Source: an uncultured Bacteroidota bacterium
Lineage (GTDB): Bacteria; Bacteroidota; Bacteroidia; NS11-12g; UBA955
Assembly: GCA_903959115.1 (NCBI GenBank)
Contig: CAJBVU010000218.1
Span: forward strand, 1 to 13,559
DNA: 13,559 nt
Reading direction: 5' to 3'
Shown here piece by piece: positions 1 through 5,765 of this stretch. Below the pieces are notes generated by a model. It did no database searches. It was given only the letters and a program-made list of their open reading frames with translations, and was not told the origin of the DNA. The position numbers and the translations under genes are program-made. Numbering within the stretch: the first letter of the stretch is position 1; every line of letters starts with the position of its first letter.

Positions 1-90
1 GTACGTCACGCCGATGCCGGATACGAATTGTCCAAGGAAACGGCGAAGCAACACGGCTTGGATTTATACAGTCGTTTGCACGGGGAGTAA
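1..90 (+). CDS. hutU: Urocanate hydratase, C-terminal end (partial)
   Basis: An open frame enters from the left edge and stops at TAA 88-90, giving the last 29 residues of a protein. The peptide begins VRHADAGYELSKETAKQHGL and ends LHGE. From memory, HutU proteins end with a very similar RHADAGYE segment followed by a helix and a GLDL-like motif, so this is probably the tail of urocanate hydratase, which converts urocanate to imidazolone propionate in cytoplasmic histidine breakdown. The catalytic region lies outside the window, so the call rests on the short C-terminal match alone. The gene converges on the mazF-like toxin at 149-496, and a possible terminator follows at 117-143. No other histidine-utilisation gene is visible to the right, so any hut operon must lie to the left. 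Confidence 0.65.
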   Translation, partial: VRHADAGYELSKETAKQHGLDLYSRLHGE

Positions 91-116
91 TAGCTTCTAT
101 GATGCCTTCTTGGTTG

Positions 117-143
117 TTAGTTCGCGAAACAGCTAAATTTTTT
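117..143 (+). terminator. Possible rho-independent terminator of hutU
   Basis: TTAGTT at 117-122 can pair with AGCTAA at 131-136 (six pairs, one of them G-T) around an 8-base loop, and six T bases follow at 138-143. It sits between the convergent hutU and mazF-like genes. On the minus strand no T-run follows the hairpin, so it would serve hutU only. The stem is weak. Confidence 0.4.
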
Positions 144-148
144 GCGTA

Positions 149-496
149 CTAAACGGCCAAAATGGTTTGCAAGCTTTTTTGAAGTTGCTCAATTTGAGTC
201 GCTGGTAATTCTCCCAATTTTTTTATGAGTCGTTGGTTGTCAATGCTGCGAATTTGATCAACGATGACGTCGCTTGGCTCTGTGAGTCCGGTTGTGTGGG
301 ATTCGTTGAGTGGGAGGTGAACGCGGAGCAGGGTTGCGGGCGACAGTTGGGTGGTGAGTGGGCAGATGATGGAGGTGGAAAGCAGTCCCTGTATGAGTTG
401 ACTATGCACCACAACCACGGGGCGGGTTTTGCCGACTTCATGTCCTTTTTTGGGGTTTAGGTTGGCTAGATAAATTTCAAACGGCTTTGTGATCAT
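149..496 (-). CDS. MazF/PemK-family endoribonuclease toxin
   Basis: This 115-residue protein has the usual length and layout of a MazF/PemK (PF02452) toxin, a sequence-specific mRNA interferase that acts in the cytoplasm as a dimer. The family start is clear: EIYLANLNP (7-15), then G18, E20 and GKTRPVVVV (22-30), in which R25 lies at the position of the conserved family arginine. Next come CPLTTQ (45-50) and the conserved segment GLTEPSDVIVDQIRSID (70-86). No part is missing, so the toxin looks intact. Its ATG begins two bases after the stop of the upstream antitoxin (TAA, TC, ATG), which suggests one transcript with translational coupling. The neighbour is a ribbon-helix-helix antitoxin, as in many MazEF-like modules. 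Toxin activity and cleavage site are inferred from family only. Confidence 0.9.
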   Translation of the reverse strand: MITKPFEIYLANLNPKKGHEVGKTRPVVVVHSQLIQGLLSTSIICPLTTQLSPATLLRVHLPLNESHTTGLTEPSDVIVDQIRSIDNQRLIKKLGELPATQIEQLQKSLQTILAV

Positions 497-498
497 GA

Positions 499-768
499 TT
501 AATCTTCCATTAATTCGTCAATGGCATCAAAATCAGCCAATGCCTCACGGGAGCTGTTGTAAATGACCTTGGCTTCTGTTACCAATTGCATACGGGTTTG
601 ATTTTCTATGATGCTTTTGGTGTGCGCATCTAGGGTTTCTACGATGAATTTGTTGCGCGACAGAGACAGGCCATCAGACAGGCGGTCTATTTCTGAGAGT
701 AGGTAACGAGGTAATTTTAAGGAGATCATAACGATGTCTGGTTTCTTTAATTCTTTGTACGATTTCAT
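499..768 (-). CDS. Ribbon-helix-helix antitoxin of the MazF-like pair
   Basis: The ATG at 768 is chosen because GGAGGG stands 6 bases upstream (780-775) and the ribbon-helix-helix fold begins directly after it; a longer frame back to 873 would only add translated AT-rich promoter DNA. The 89-residue product has a short basic lead, a beta strand around IVMISLKLP (12-20) that would contact the DNA major groove, helix A about 21-32, a turn, then helix B with SLSRNKFIVETLDAH (35-49). Residues 50-89 form an acidic tail ending DAIDELMED, the sort of flexible segment that antitoxins use to wrap and block the toxin. It probably neutralises the MazF-like toxin encoded two bases downstream and represses its own promoter. 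Exact family (CopG-like or MazE-like) is not settled. Confidence 0.85.
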   Translation of the reverse strand: MKSYKELKKPDIVMISLKLPRYLLSEIDRLSDGLSLSRNKFIVETLDAHTKSIIENQTRMQLVTEAKVIYNSSREALADFDAIDELMED

Positions 769-774
769 TTTCGG

Positions 775-780
775 CCCTCC
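775..780 (-). promoter_or_regulatory. Strong Shine-Dalgarno site of the antitoxin gene
   Basis: On the minus strand GGAGGG ends 6 bases before the antitoxin ATG at 768. It decides the start codon. Most other genes here (flavin reductase, natA, yceI, SDR) have no comparable site, so this one stands out. Confidence 0.7.
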
Positions 781-787
781 AAAATTA

Positions 788-826
788 GATATAATACAAA
801 GATATACAAAAGCGATATACAATAAA
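788..826. repeat. Three tandem 13-bp repeats in the toxin-antitoxin promoter
   Basis: Read on the plus strand, 788-800 is GATATAATACAAA, 801-813 is GATATACAAAAGC and 814-826 is GATATACAATAAA. All three start with GATATA; the second and third share the nine bases GATATACAA exactly, spaced 13 bases apart. The block overlaps the -7 element and the spacer of the presumed antitoxin promoter. Ribbon-helix-helix repressors often bind arrays of short repeats, so this is a plausible operator; binding itself is inferred. Confidence 0.6.
797..804 (-). promoter_or_regulatory. Bacteroidota-type -7 element of the antitoxin-toxin operon
   Basis: The minus strand reads TATCTTTG from 804 to 797, a perfect TAnnTTTG. 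Transcription would begin near 790, giving a leader of about 22 bases that contains the GGAGGG site. A TTG stands at 822-820, but the spacing of 15 is shorter than the usual 17-23, so the -33 element is uncertain. Confidence 0.5.
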
Positions 827-839
827 AATATTTTTTGAT

Positions 840-854
840 TTGTGAAAATCACAA
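840..854. repeat. 15-bp perfect palindrome between toxin-antitoxin operon and SDR gene
   Basis: The sequence TTGTGA-AAA-TCACAA has two perfect 6-base arms with a 3-base centre. It resembles a CRP-type half-site pair (TGTGA and TCACA), but with a 3-base rather than the usual 6-base spacer. It lies about 36-50 bases upstream of the antitoxin -7 element and about 57 bases upstream of the SDR start, so it could control either gene. Confidence 0.5.
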
Positions 855-910
855 GGCAGGAAGGCTGCGACATTCAAAACCTATCCGATACAACTTTGTT
901 CCTTGAGTAT

Positions 911-1594
911 ATGAATTACGTAGTTTTCGGTGGAAGTCGTGGCATTGGCGCCGCAGTGGTAGAGCGGTTGATGAATGAAGGACATGCCATCTGGGCGGTA
1001 TCGCGCAGTGGGGAAGTGCCCATGGGTGTGCAATCTATTGTTTGGGATGCGCTGTCTGATGATCCCATAGCGGGTTTGCCCGACACCATCCATGGTGTGG
1101 TATACGCACCGGGAAGTATTAATCTGAAATCCTTTCGCGGATTAAAGCTCGAAGAATTTCGGGCCGATTTTGAACTCAATGCGATGGGTGCGGTGAAAGC
1201 CCTGCAAGCCTGTCTTCCAGCCATGAAAACCGCCGGTAAGGCATCGGTTGTGCTGTTTAGTACTGTGGCCGTTCAATCCGGGATGAGCTTCCATGCCAGC
1301 ATCGCCATGGCCAAAGGGGCTATAGAAGGATTAACGCGCAGCTTGGCTGCCGAGTGGGCGCCTCAGATTCGGGTGAATGCCATCGCCCCCAGTTTGGTCA
1401 ATACAGATTTGGCGGCTAGGTTGCTATCGACCCCCGAAAAAGTAGAGGCTAGTGGCAAAAGACATCCTTTACAGCGTGTGGGTGAGCCTCAAGACATTGC
1501 CGCAGCCGTGGAATTTTTATTGAGTGCAGGCAGCGATTGGATGACCGGGCAGATTATGGCCATCGACGGGGGAATGGGGAGTCTGCGCGCGTAA
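911..1594 (+). CDS. SDR-family protein lacking the catalytic tyrosine
   Basis: The frame is open from a GTG at 842, but ATG 911 is chosen because the Rossmann fold starts at once: MNYVVFGGSRGIGAA holds the NAD(P)-binding GGxxGxG motif (G7-G13). The 227-residue product is short but complete for a classical short-chain dehydrogenase/reductase. R10 and S31-R32 suggest NADP preference, and N90 is the structural asparagine. A serine sits at 117 in LFSTVA. Where the family has YxxxK, this protein has I131-A-M-A-K135, so the general-acid tyrosine is absent while the lysine is kept. The C-terminal part is typical: RVNAIAPSLVNTD (154-166), then GEPQDIAAAVEFLLS and TGQIMAIDGG. The substrate is unknown; the activity may be changed or lost. 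It is followed after 26 bases by a flavin-reductase-like gene, with which it is probably co-transcribed. No clear ribosome site is seen; a weak -7-like CAACTTTG lies at 891-898. Confidence 0.85.
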   Translation: MNYVVFGGSRGIGAAVVERLMNEGHAIWAVSRSGEVPMGVQSIVWDALSDDPIAGLPDTIHGVVYAPGSINLKSFRGLKLEEFRADFELNAMGAVKALQACLPAMKTAGKASVVLFSTVAVQSGMSFHASIAMAKGAIEGLTRSLAAEWAPQIRVNAIAPSLVNTDLAARLLSTPEKVEASGKRHPLQRVGEPQDIAAAVEFLLSAGSDWMTGQIMAIDGGMGSLRA

Positions 1595-1620
1595 TTTGTG
1601 CCATCGATCAATGAAAAATT

Positions 1621-2274
1621 ATGGAAAGTAAAAAGAGCGTTTATCGGACAGAGGATTTTGCCGGAATGGATCAGCGATTTCGGACCCAGTTAATCAATTC
1701 GATGCCGGGCGTAAAAGCGCTGAATTTGGTGGGGACGCGCGATGCGGATGGGCAAGAGAATTTGGCCATTTTTAATTCCATTTTTCATGTGGGTGCCAAT
1801 CCGCCGTATTTGGGGATGGTGATTCGGCCTGATAGCGTGGACCGACATACATGGCAAAACATTCAGGCCACGGGAAGTTATACGTTGAATGCGGTGGGGT
1901 CGGATTTTTATGCTAAGGCGCATCAAACGTCGGCTAGGTACGACAATCAGACCTCTGAATTTGATGCCGTGGGGTTGAATCCCGAATATAGAGATGGTGT
2001 AATCGCGCCGTTTGTGGCTGAAAGTGCGATCAAGATTGGACTAGAGTTGCAAGAATTTCAACGCGTGGAGTGCAACGGAACCCTTGTCGTTATAGGAAAG
2101 GTGGTTTACGTTGAAATCAACCAGGCTTTGATTACTGAAGACGGTAGTGTTGATCTCGTAAAAGCGCAGTCTGTTGGATCGATAGGGTTAGACGGTTATG
2201 TCGACCTAAGTTGGATAGACCGATTGAGTTACGCGAAACCCGACCGAGAATCAACTACCTTGTTTCCGAAGTGA
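1621..2274 (+). CDS. Flavin-reductase-like FMN-binding protein
   Basis: This 217-residue protein fits the flavin reductase-like split-barrel family (PF01613), whose members bind FMN and either reduce free flavin with NAD(P)H or use it as a prosthetic group. Visible features are NLVGTRDADGQENLAIFNS (35-53), the first barrel strands; GMVIRPDSVDRHTWQNI (65-81); the TGSYTLNAV turn (84-92); and AHQTSARYD (100-108), a segment I recall as conserved in a Bacteroidota and proteobacterial subgroup. It ends LSYAKPDRES. No signal peptide or membrane helix is seen, so it should be cytoplasmic. It lies 26 bases after the SDR gene in the same direction and converges on secG. The pairing suggests a shared redox step, but nothing in the window shows the substrate. 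No Shine-Dalgarno site precedes the ATG. Confidence 0.8.
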   Translation: MESKKSVYRTEDFAGMDQRFRTQLINSMPGVKALNLVGTRDADGQENLAIFNSIFHVGANPPYLGMVIRPDSVDRHTWQNIQATGSYTLNAVGSDFYAKAHQTSARYDNQTSEFDAVGLNPEYRDGVIAPFVAESAIKIGLELQEFQRVECNGTLVVIGKVVYVEINQALITEDGSVDLVKAQSVGSIGLDGYVDLSWIDRLSYAKPDRESTTLFPK

Positions 2275-2318
2275 TCGAAAACGAGTTGTAAACCGAAAGA
2301 AATAAGTGGAAAGAGGTA

Positions 2319-2618
2319 TTATTTGCCTGCTTTTACATCTGGCAAAGCTGGACCTTGCTCAGTACGCGCTTTTCCGTTGCCCTTTTGAGACTTGGTCTTT
2401 TCGCTATTGTAAGATGCAGCAACCAATGAAATCACCACCAACAATAGGGCGCCGCCCCAGGTGATCTTTTCAACCACGTTGGTAGTTTTCTCAACGCCGA
2501 ACAATTGATTTCCTTGAGAGAAATTAGAAGCCAATCCGCCGCCCTTAGGGTTTTGGACCAAAATGATCAGCATCAACAATGTGGCTGCAATAATTCCGAT
2601 AATCAATATCCAATTCAT
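2319..2618 (-). CDS. secG: Preprotein translocase subunit SecG
   Basis: This 99-residue protein has the standard SecG form (PF03840): a first membrane helix at about 2-21 (WILIIGIIAATLLMLIILVQ), the conserved cytoplasmic loop NPKGGGLASNF (23-33), a further loop with NQLFGVEKTTNVVEKITW, and a second membrane helix at about 55-69. The tail of about 30 residues is polar and basic. SecG assists the SecYEG channel in moving proteins across the inner membrane. Its ATG overlaps the stop of the upstream TPR gene by four bases (ATGA), indicating translational coupling. It is the last gene of the four-gene operon that starts at 5595; the flavin-reductase gene faces it from the other side. In Bacteroidota genomes I recall groES-groEL following secG; here they do not. 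Confidence 0.95.
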   Translation of the reverse strand: MNWILIIGIIAATLLMLIILVQNPKGGGLASNFSQGNQLFGVEKTTNVVEKITWGGALLLVVISLVAASYNSEKTKSQKGNGKARTEQGPALPDVKAGK

Positions 2619-3808
2619 TGGTTTTGTTCTTTTTTAATTTGTTCGATAAGGGATGCAAAGTAAGCACTTTTTTCTGGGAATTTCAACTGCAGTTTTTGAT
2701 AGGAAATGATTGCCTTTTCAAAGTGCCCTTGCGTTCGGAAAATGTTAGCCAATGTTTCAGTGACAATGGAGGTTGAAAACTCCTCGCTTCGCTTCATTGC
2801 ACGCTCCGGAGAATAGAATTCTTGCTTGGGACGGCTGATGCTAGGTTGCTTTTCGATAAACTGGTTGATGAGTCCAAATTTGTCTAAATTGGTTGATGGT
2901 TTGGCTATCTCAGAATCTGCGTTTGCTGGTGTTTGAGCACTTGACGATGAATCTGAGGAGGCATTATTCATAATTGAATTTGAATATGCCCCGCTTTGAA
3001 TATAGGTGTTTTTTGTTTCTAGCCAATCAAAGAAATTGAGTTCTTCAATGGATGGGTTTGTGTCGGACTTGTTCGATTCAATCAAGTTCGCCGCCACTTC
3101 GTCATTGTTTATCAATCCCAAAGAAAGGAACTCTTCGATGTTGTAAGGTCTGATTTGTTTTGGCTGATCTAAGGGCTCTGATGATTGATTGTTGTCGTTG
3201 AAATCAACCGGCTCAAAATTGAACGTCGTACCCATCGCCTTGGCGATGTCATATTCTTCCGCCGGTTGGAAGAGTGGAGCGGTTGCCGCTGGGAAATCAA
3301 TCGGTGCAACGCTCGTTTTATCGGGAATCGTATTTTGAATCTCCTCGATTTGCGTTTGTAATTCCAATTCAGGAATTTGCATCGCCGAGAGTTCCGCCAT
3401 TGAGTTTTTAGATTCGGTATTTGGTTCCGTAGCGTTGATAATTGGTCCGGTGGCGGTAATAACAGGTTCCGCGGCGGGAATAATTATCGCCTCGGAGGGT
3501 TCAATAACGGCCGCAGGCTCGGTTGCCATTGCTTCCAATGCTGGGCTAATAGAAACGCCTACAGGAATATCGCTCGATAGGGGTTGTAAAAAGTAATACA
3601 GCCATTCACGACTGTGGATTCTGCTGGCAGCACGGGTAAGCCATTCCTCTTTTCGGAAATCGTTGGTGCGGGCAAAATAATGTGCCAACAACGTATGAGG
3701 CGCTGAAAACCAAGGGTATTTATCACACAACGCAATCAGCTCGCTGGCCGAAGCCGCATTGATTTCGCTGGGAGATTGGATGATATGATTGAGTTCTTGT
3801 TGGTTCAC
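2615..3808 (-). CDS. TPR-containing protein of the sigma-54/lptE/secG operon
   Basis: This 397-residue protein has no firm function. Residues 1-73 form an alpha-helical N-terminal region (LNHIIQSP, then CDKYPWFSAPHTLLAHYFAR) that I recall from Bacteroidota hypothetical proteins at this same locus. Residues about 90-340 are low-complexity, rich in Pro, Ala, Glu, Ser and Asn, with two short conserved-looking islands, IEEFLSLGLINNDEVAANLI and LNFFDWLE. The C-terminal region has LINQFIEKQPSI, then one TPR-like helical hairpin (about 349-393) with TETLANIFRTQGHFEKAI and YQKLQLKFPEKSAYFASLI. No signal peptide or membrane helix is seen, so it is probably cytoplasmic. The start is GTG at 3808, overlapping the LptE-like stop codon by four bases; its own stop overlaps the secG start. 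The coupling suggests a role linked to envelope biogenesis or secretion, which is inference. Confidence 0.8.
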   Translation of the reverse strand: MNQQELNHIIQSPSEINAASASELIALCDKYPWFSAPHTLLAHYFARTNDFRKEEWLTRAASRIHSREWLYYFLQPLSSDIPVGVSISPALEAMATEPAAVIEPSEAIIIPAAEPVITATGPIINATEPNTESKNSMAELSAMQIPELELQTQIEEIQNTIPDKTSVAPIDFPAATAPLFQPAEEYDIAKAMGTTFNFEPVDFNDNNQSSEPLDQPKQIRPYNIEEFLSLGLINNDEVAANLIESNKSDTNPSIEELNFFDWLETKNTYIQSGAYSNSIMNNASSDSSSSAQTPANADSEIAKPSTNLDKFGLINQFIEKQPSISRPKQEFYSPERAMKRSEEFSTSIVTETLANIFRTQGHFEKAIISYQKLQLKFPEKSAYFASLIEQIKKEQNQ

Positions 3809-4338
3809 CAGTCGAGGGCCACTGCGGCAAAAATTTGTTGAACAATTTGGGTTTGGATTTCAGTAGAAAGTCCTTCCTCCACACTTTGAAACGATGCGCT
3901 TGCATCGAACAGTTTAAAGAACGAATAATCGCGTGTGAAACTCTTTTCAGGGTATTTCTCACAGGTGAATTCCACCCTTACTTTGATGTTGAATTGGTTT
4001 TGTGCGGTCCCAATGTCGGCATTTAACGAAGCCGGCGTTACGCTGTAATCGGTGATGCTGCCTGCAAATTGGTAGTCACCATTGCTAGAAACCATCCCCA
4101 ATCTTGTTTCGGTTTGAAATTTGGATTTGAGATTTTCGGTGAAATTCATGCTGAGCTGCGGATTCACCAATTGCGCTTCGTTGCTAAAAAAAGTTACTGA
4201 AAACGTATTGATGTCGGCCGGAATATTAGCCCCTTTGAAATCGTAATACTTCCAAAATGGCTTGCAACCACTCGTGGCTACGGCCAAAAATAGCAGCACA
4301 AAGTATATCGATCGATAGGGTTTTGCAATGACTTTCAT
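3805..4338 (-). CDS. LptE-like outer-membrane lipoprotein
   Basis: This 177-residue protein begins with a basic N-terminus and a hydrophobic stretch (IYFVLLFLAVATSGC, 11-25), ending at a likely lipidated Cys25; the residue at -3 is Thr, so the lipobox is not perfect. The mature part opens with YYDFKGANIPADINTFSVTFF (31-51), a pattern I recall from the Bacteroidota members of the LptE family (PF04390), which form the plug in the LptD channel and help insert lipopolysaccharide in the outer membrane. Later segments such as FTENLKSKF and GSITDYSVTP also fit. It lies 3 bases after the sigma-54 activator gene and overlaps the TPR gene by four bases. LptD is not in the window. The function rests on family resemblance and gene order. 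Confidence 0.8.
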   Translation of the reverse strand: MKVIAKPYRSIYFVLLFLAVATSGCKPFWKYYDFKGANIPADINTFSVTFFSNEAQLVNPQLSMNFTENLKSKFQTETRLGMVSSNGDYQFAGSITDYSVTPASLNADIGTAQNQFNIKVRVEFTCEKYPEKSFTRDYSFFKLFDASASFQSVEEGLSTEIQTQIVQQIFAAVALDW

Positions 4339-4341
4339 GAC

Positions 4342-5595
4342 TTAGTCTTCCAATTCGTATTGTTTGATTTTACGATATAAGGTGCGCTCCGAAATGCCCA
4401 ACTCATCGGCGGCTTTCTTGCGTTTGCCATGGTTTTTTACCAAAGCCCGTTTGATCATCTCGATTTCTTGGGCTTCTAAACTCAGCGTTTGGGTGGATGG
4501 GTAGCTTTCGGCGTCTTGGAAGTCGTCGTCGTCCTCCTCTTCGTGATGAATGATAATGGGATTTGGCGCTCCAGTGGGTTCCGTGTAGGCTGGGTTTACA
4601 ATCGTTGAGGGGACTGTGGGTGATGGGGTTACGGTCGACATTGCGGTACTCATCGACTGACGTCCGTCGAGGTTGCCTTCGAGGAGTCCGAAAACCACCT
4701 TTTTTAGGTCGTTAACATCCCGCTTCATGTCGATCAATACTTTATAAAAAATATCCCGCTCACTCATGCCTTCTGTTCCATCGATCTTGCCCAAAAGCAT
4801 CGGCAATGGCGGTTCTACATGGGGTATGTACTTTGAAATCGTTTGTTCATTGACGATGGCGCCCGATTCGAGCACGCAGATTTGTTCGGTGACGTTTTTG
4901 AGCTGACGTACGTTTCCGGGCCAAGGGTAGTTGATTAGCAACTGCTGCGCTTCGGAAGTGAGTTCTAATAAGCCGCTATGATGGGTTTCTGCAAAGTCCG
5001 ATGCGAATTTTCTGAACAGCAGATAAATGTCTTCTTTACGCTCGCTCAATTTTGGCACACGAATCGGAACTGTGGCCAATCGGTAATATAAATCTTCACG
5101 GAATTTGCCTTGTCGTGCCCTTTCGAGCAAATCTCTGTTGGTTGCGGCAACCACACGCACATCGGTTTTTTGCACCACGGAGCTACCTACTTTGATGAAT
5201 TCTCCATTCTCCAATATCCGAAGCAATCGGGCCTGAGTACTCAAAGGCAATTCGCCTACTTCGTCGAGGAAAATCGTGCCGCCGCTCACCGTTTCAAAAT
5301 ATCCTTTGCGCTTATCTGTAGCACCGGTAAATGCCCCTTTTTCGTGACCAAACAATTCGGAATCTATGGTTCCTTCCGGAATTGCGCCGCAGTTTACCGC
5401 GATAAATGGAGCGTGTTTTCTCGCACTCAGGTGATGAATGATCTTGCTGAAACTCTCTTTTCCTACGCCACTCTCTCCAAGAATCAACACGTTCATGTCG
5501 GTTGGGGCCACCTTGATCGCCGTCTCTAAAGCGGTTGTCAATAGTGGTGAGTGCCCAATAATGCTGAATCTTTGTTTGATAAGTTGAATGTCCAT
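4342..5595 (-). CDS. Sigma-54-dependent activator without sensor domain, Fis-type DNA binding
   Basis: This 417-residue protein opens directly with the AAA+ domain of sigma-54 activators (PF00158). Walker A is GESGVGKE (40-47), the sigma-54-contacting loop GAFTGA is intact at 87-92, Walker B is GGTIFLDE (105-112), and the arginine-finger region is FREDLYYRL (165-173), followed by YPWPGNVRQLKN. The C-terminus (about 377-417) is a Fis-type helix-turn-helix with KKAADELGISERTLYRKIKQ. Between them is a linker of about 100 residues that is Pro/Thr/Ser-rich and contains a strongly acidic tract, HHEEEDDDDFQDAE. No receiver, GAF or PAS domain precedes the ATPase, so no input signal can be named. It would open promoters for RNA polymerase with RpoN. 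It heads the operon with lptE-like, TPR and secG genes; a -7 element lies at 5621-5614. Its targets are not evident here. Confidence 0.93.
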   Translation of the reverse strand: MDIQLIKQRFSIIGHSPLLTTALETAIKVAPTDMNVLILGESGVGKESFSKIIHHLSARKHAPFIAVNCGAIPEGTIDSELFGHEKGAFTGATDKRKGYFETVSGGTIFLDEVGELPLSTQARLLRILENGEFIKVGSSVVQKTDVRVVAATNRDLLERARQGKFREDLYYRLATVPIRVPKLSERKEDIYLLFRKFASDFAETHHSGLLELTSEAQQLLINYPWPGNVRQLKNVTEQICVLESGAIVNEQTISKYIPHVEPPLPMLLGKIDGTEGMSERDIFYKVLIDMKRDVNDLKKVVFGLLEGNLDGRQSMSTAMSTVTPSPTVPSTIVNPAYTEPTGAPNPIIIHHEEEDDDDFQDAESYPSTQTLSLEAQEIEMIKRALVKNHGKRKKAADELGISERTLYRKIKQYELED

Positions 5596-5613
5596 GCGCG
5601 TCTTTCCTATTTA

Positions 5614-5621
5614 CAAAGATA
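5614..5621 (-). promoter_or_regulatory. -7 element for the sigma-54 activator operon
   Basis: The minus strand reads TATCTTTG from 5621 to 5614, a perfect TAnnTTTG, placing the start of transcription near 5609 and leaving a leader of about 14 bases before the ATG at 5595. No good TTG -33 element is seen at the usual distance. The same octamer is found in the antitoxin promoter. Confidence 0.5.
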
Positions 5622-5688
5622 CGAAAAAACTGACTTTTTGTCATATAGAATCACTATAATCGATGGGTGTAGGTTATGGGTAGATAAA

Positions 5689-5706
5689 AATGGGTTTTAA
5701 ACCATT
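5689..5706. repeat. Imperfect palindrome in the divergent sigma-54 activator/parC gap
   Basis: AATGG at 5689-5693 and CCATT at 5702-5706 form inverted arms; inside them GGTTT-T-AAACC (5693-5703) forms a second near-perfect inversion, with one extra G preventing a fully symmetric site. It sits in the 170-base gap between the divergent genes and could be a regulator site. No protein is known for it. Confidence 0.3.
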
Positions 5707-5722
5707 GAATGTGAATAAACTG

Positions 5723-5755
5723 TTGGGTTTTATTGCGGTATTTTGGCTTGATTTG
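5723..5755 (+). promoter_or_regulatory. Possible parC promoter
   Basis: TTG at 5723-5725 and TTGATTTG at 5748-5755 (seven of eight positions of TAnnTTTG) are 22 bases apart, within the Bacteroidota range, and the box ends 10 bases before the ATG at 5766. This would give a very short leader. No Shine-Dalgarno site is present. Confidence 0.3.
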
Positions 5756-5765
5756 AAGTTGTAAC

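Noticed and set aside
233..460. 75-codon plus-strand open frame opposite the toxin gene
   Set aside because: It is antisense to a well-supported MazF-like gene and its translation resembles no domain I know.
769..873. Longer start for the antitoxin, adding 35 residues with a hydrophobic stretch
   Set aside because: The added part is translated AT-rich promoter DNA with the repeats and -7 element, and a strong ribosome site points to the ATG at 768.
842..910. GTG start at 842 for the SDR protein
   Set aside because: It would add 23 residues before the first Rossmann strand, and the GTG lies within the palindrome; the ATG at 911 fits the family start.
2275..2318. Search for a terminator between the convergent flavin-reductase and secG genes
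   Set aside because: No stem longer than three pairs and no T-run was found.
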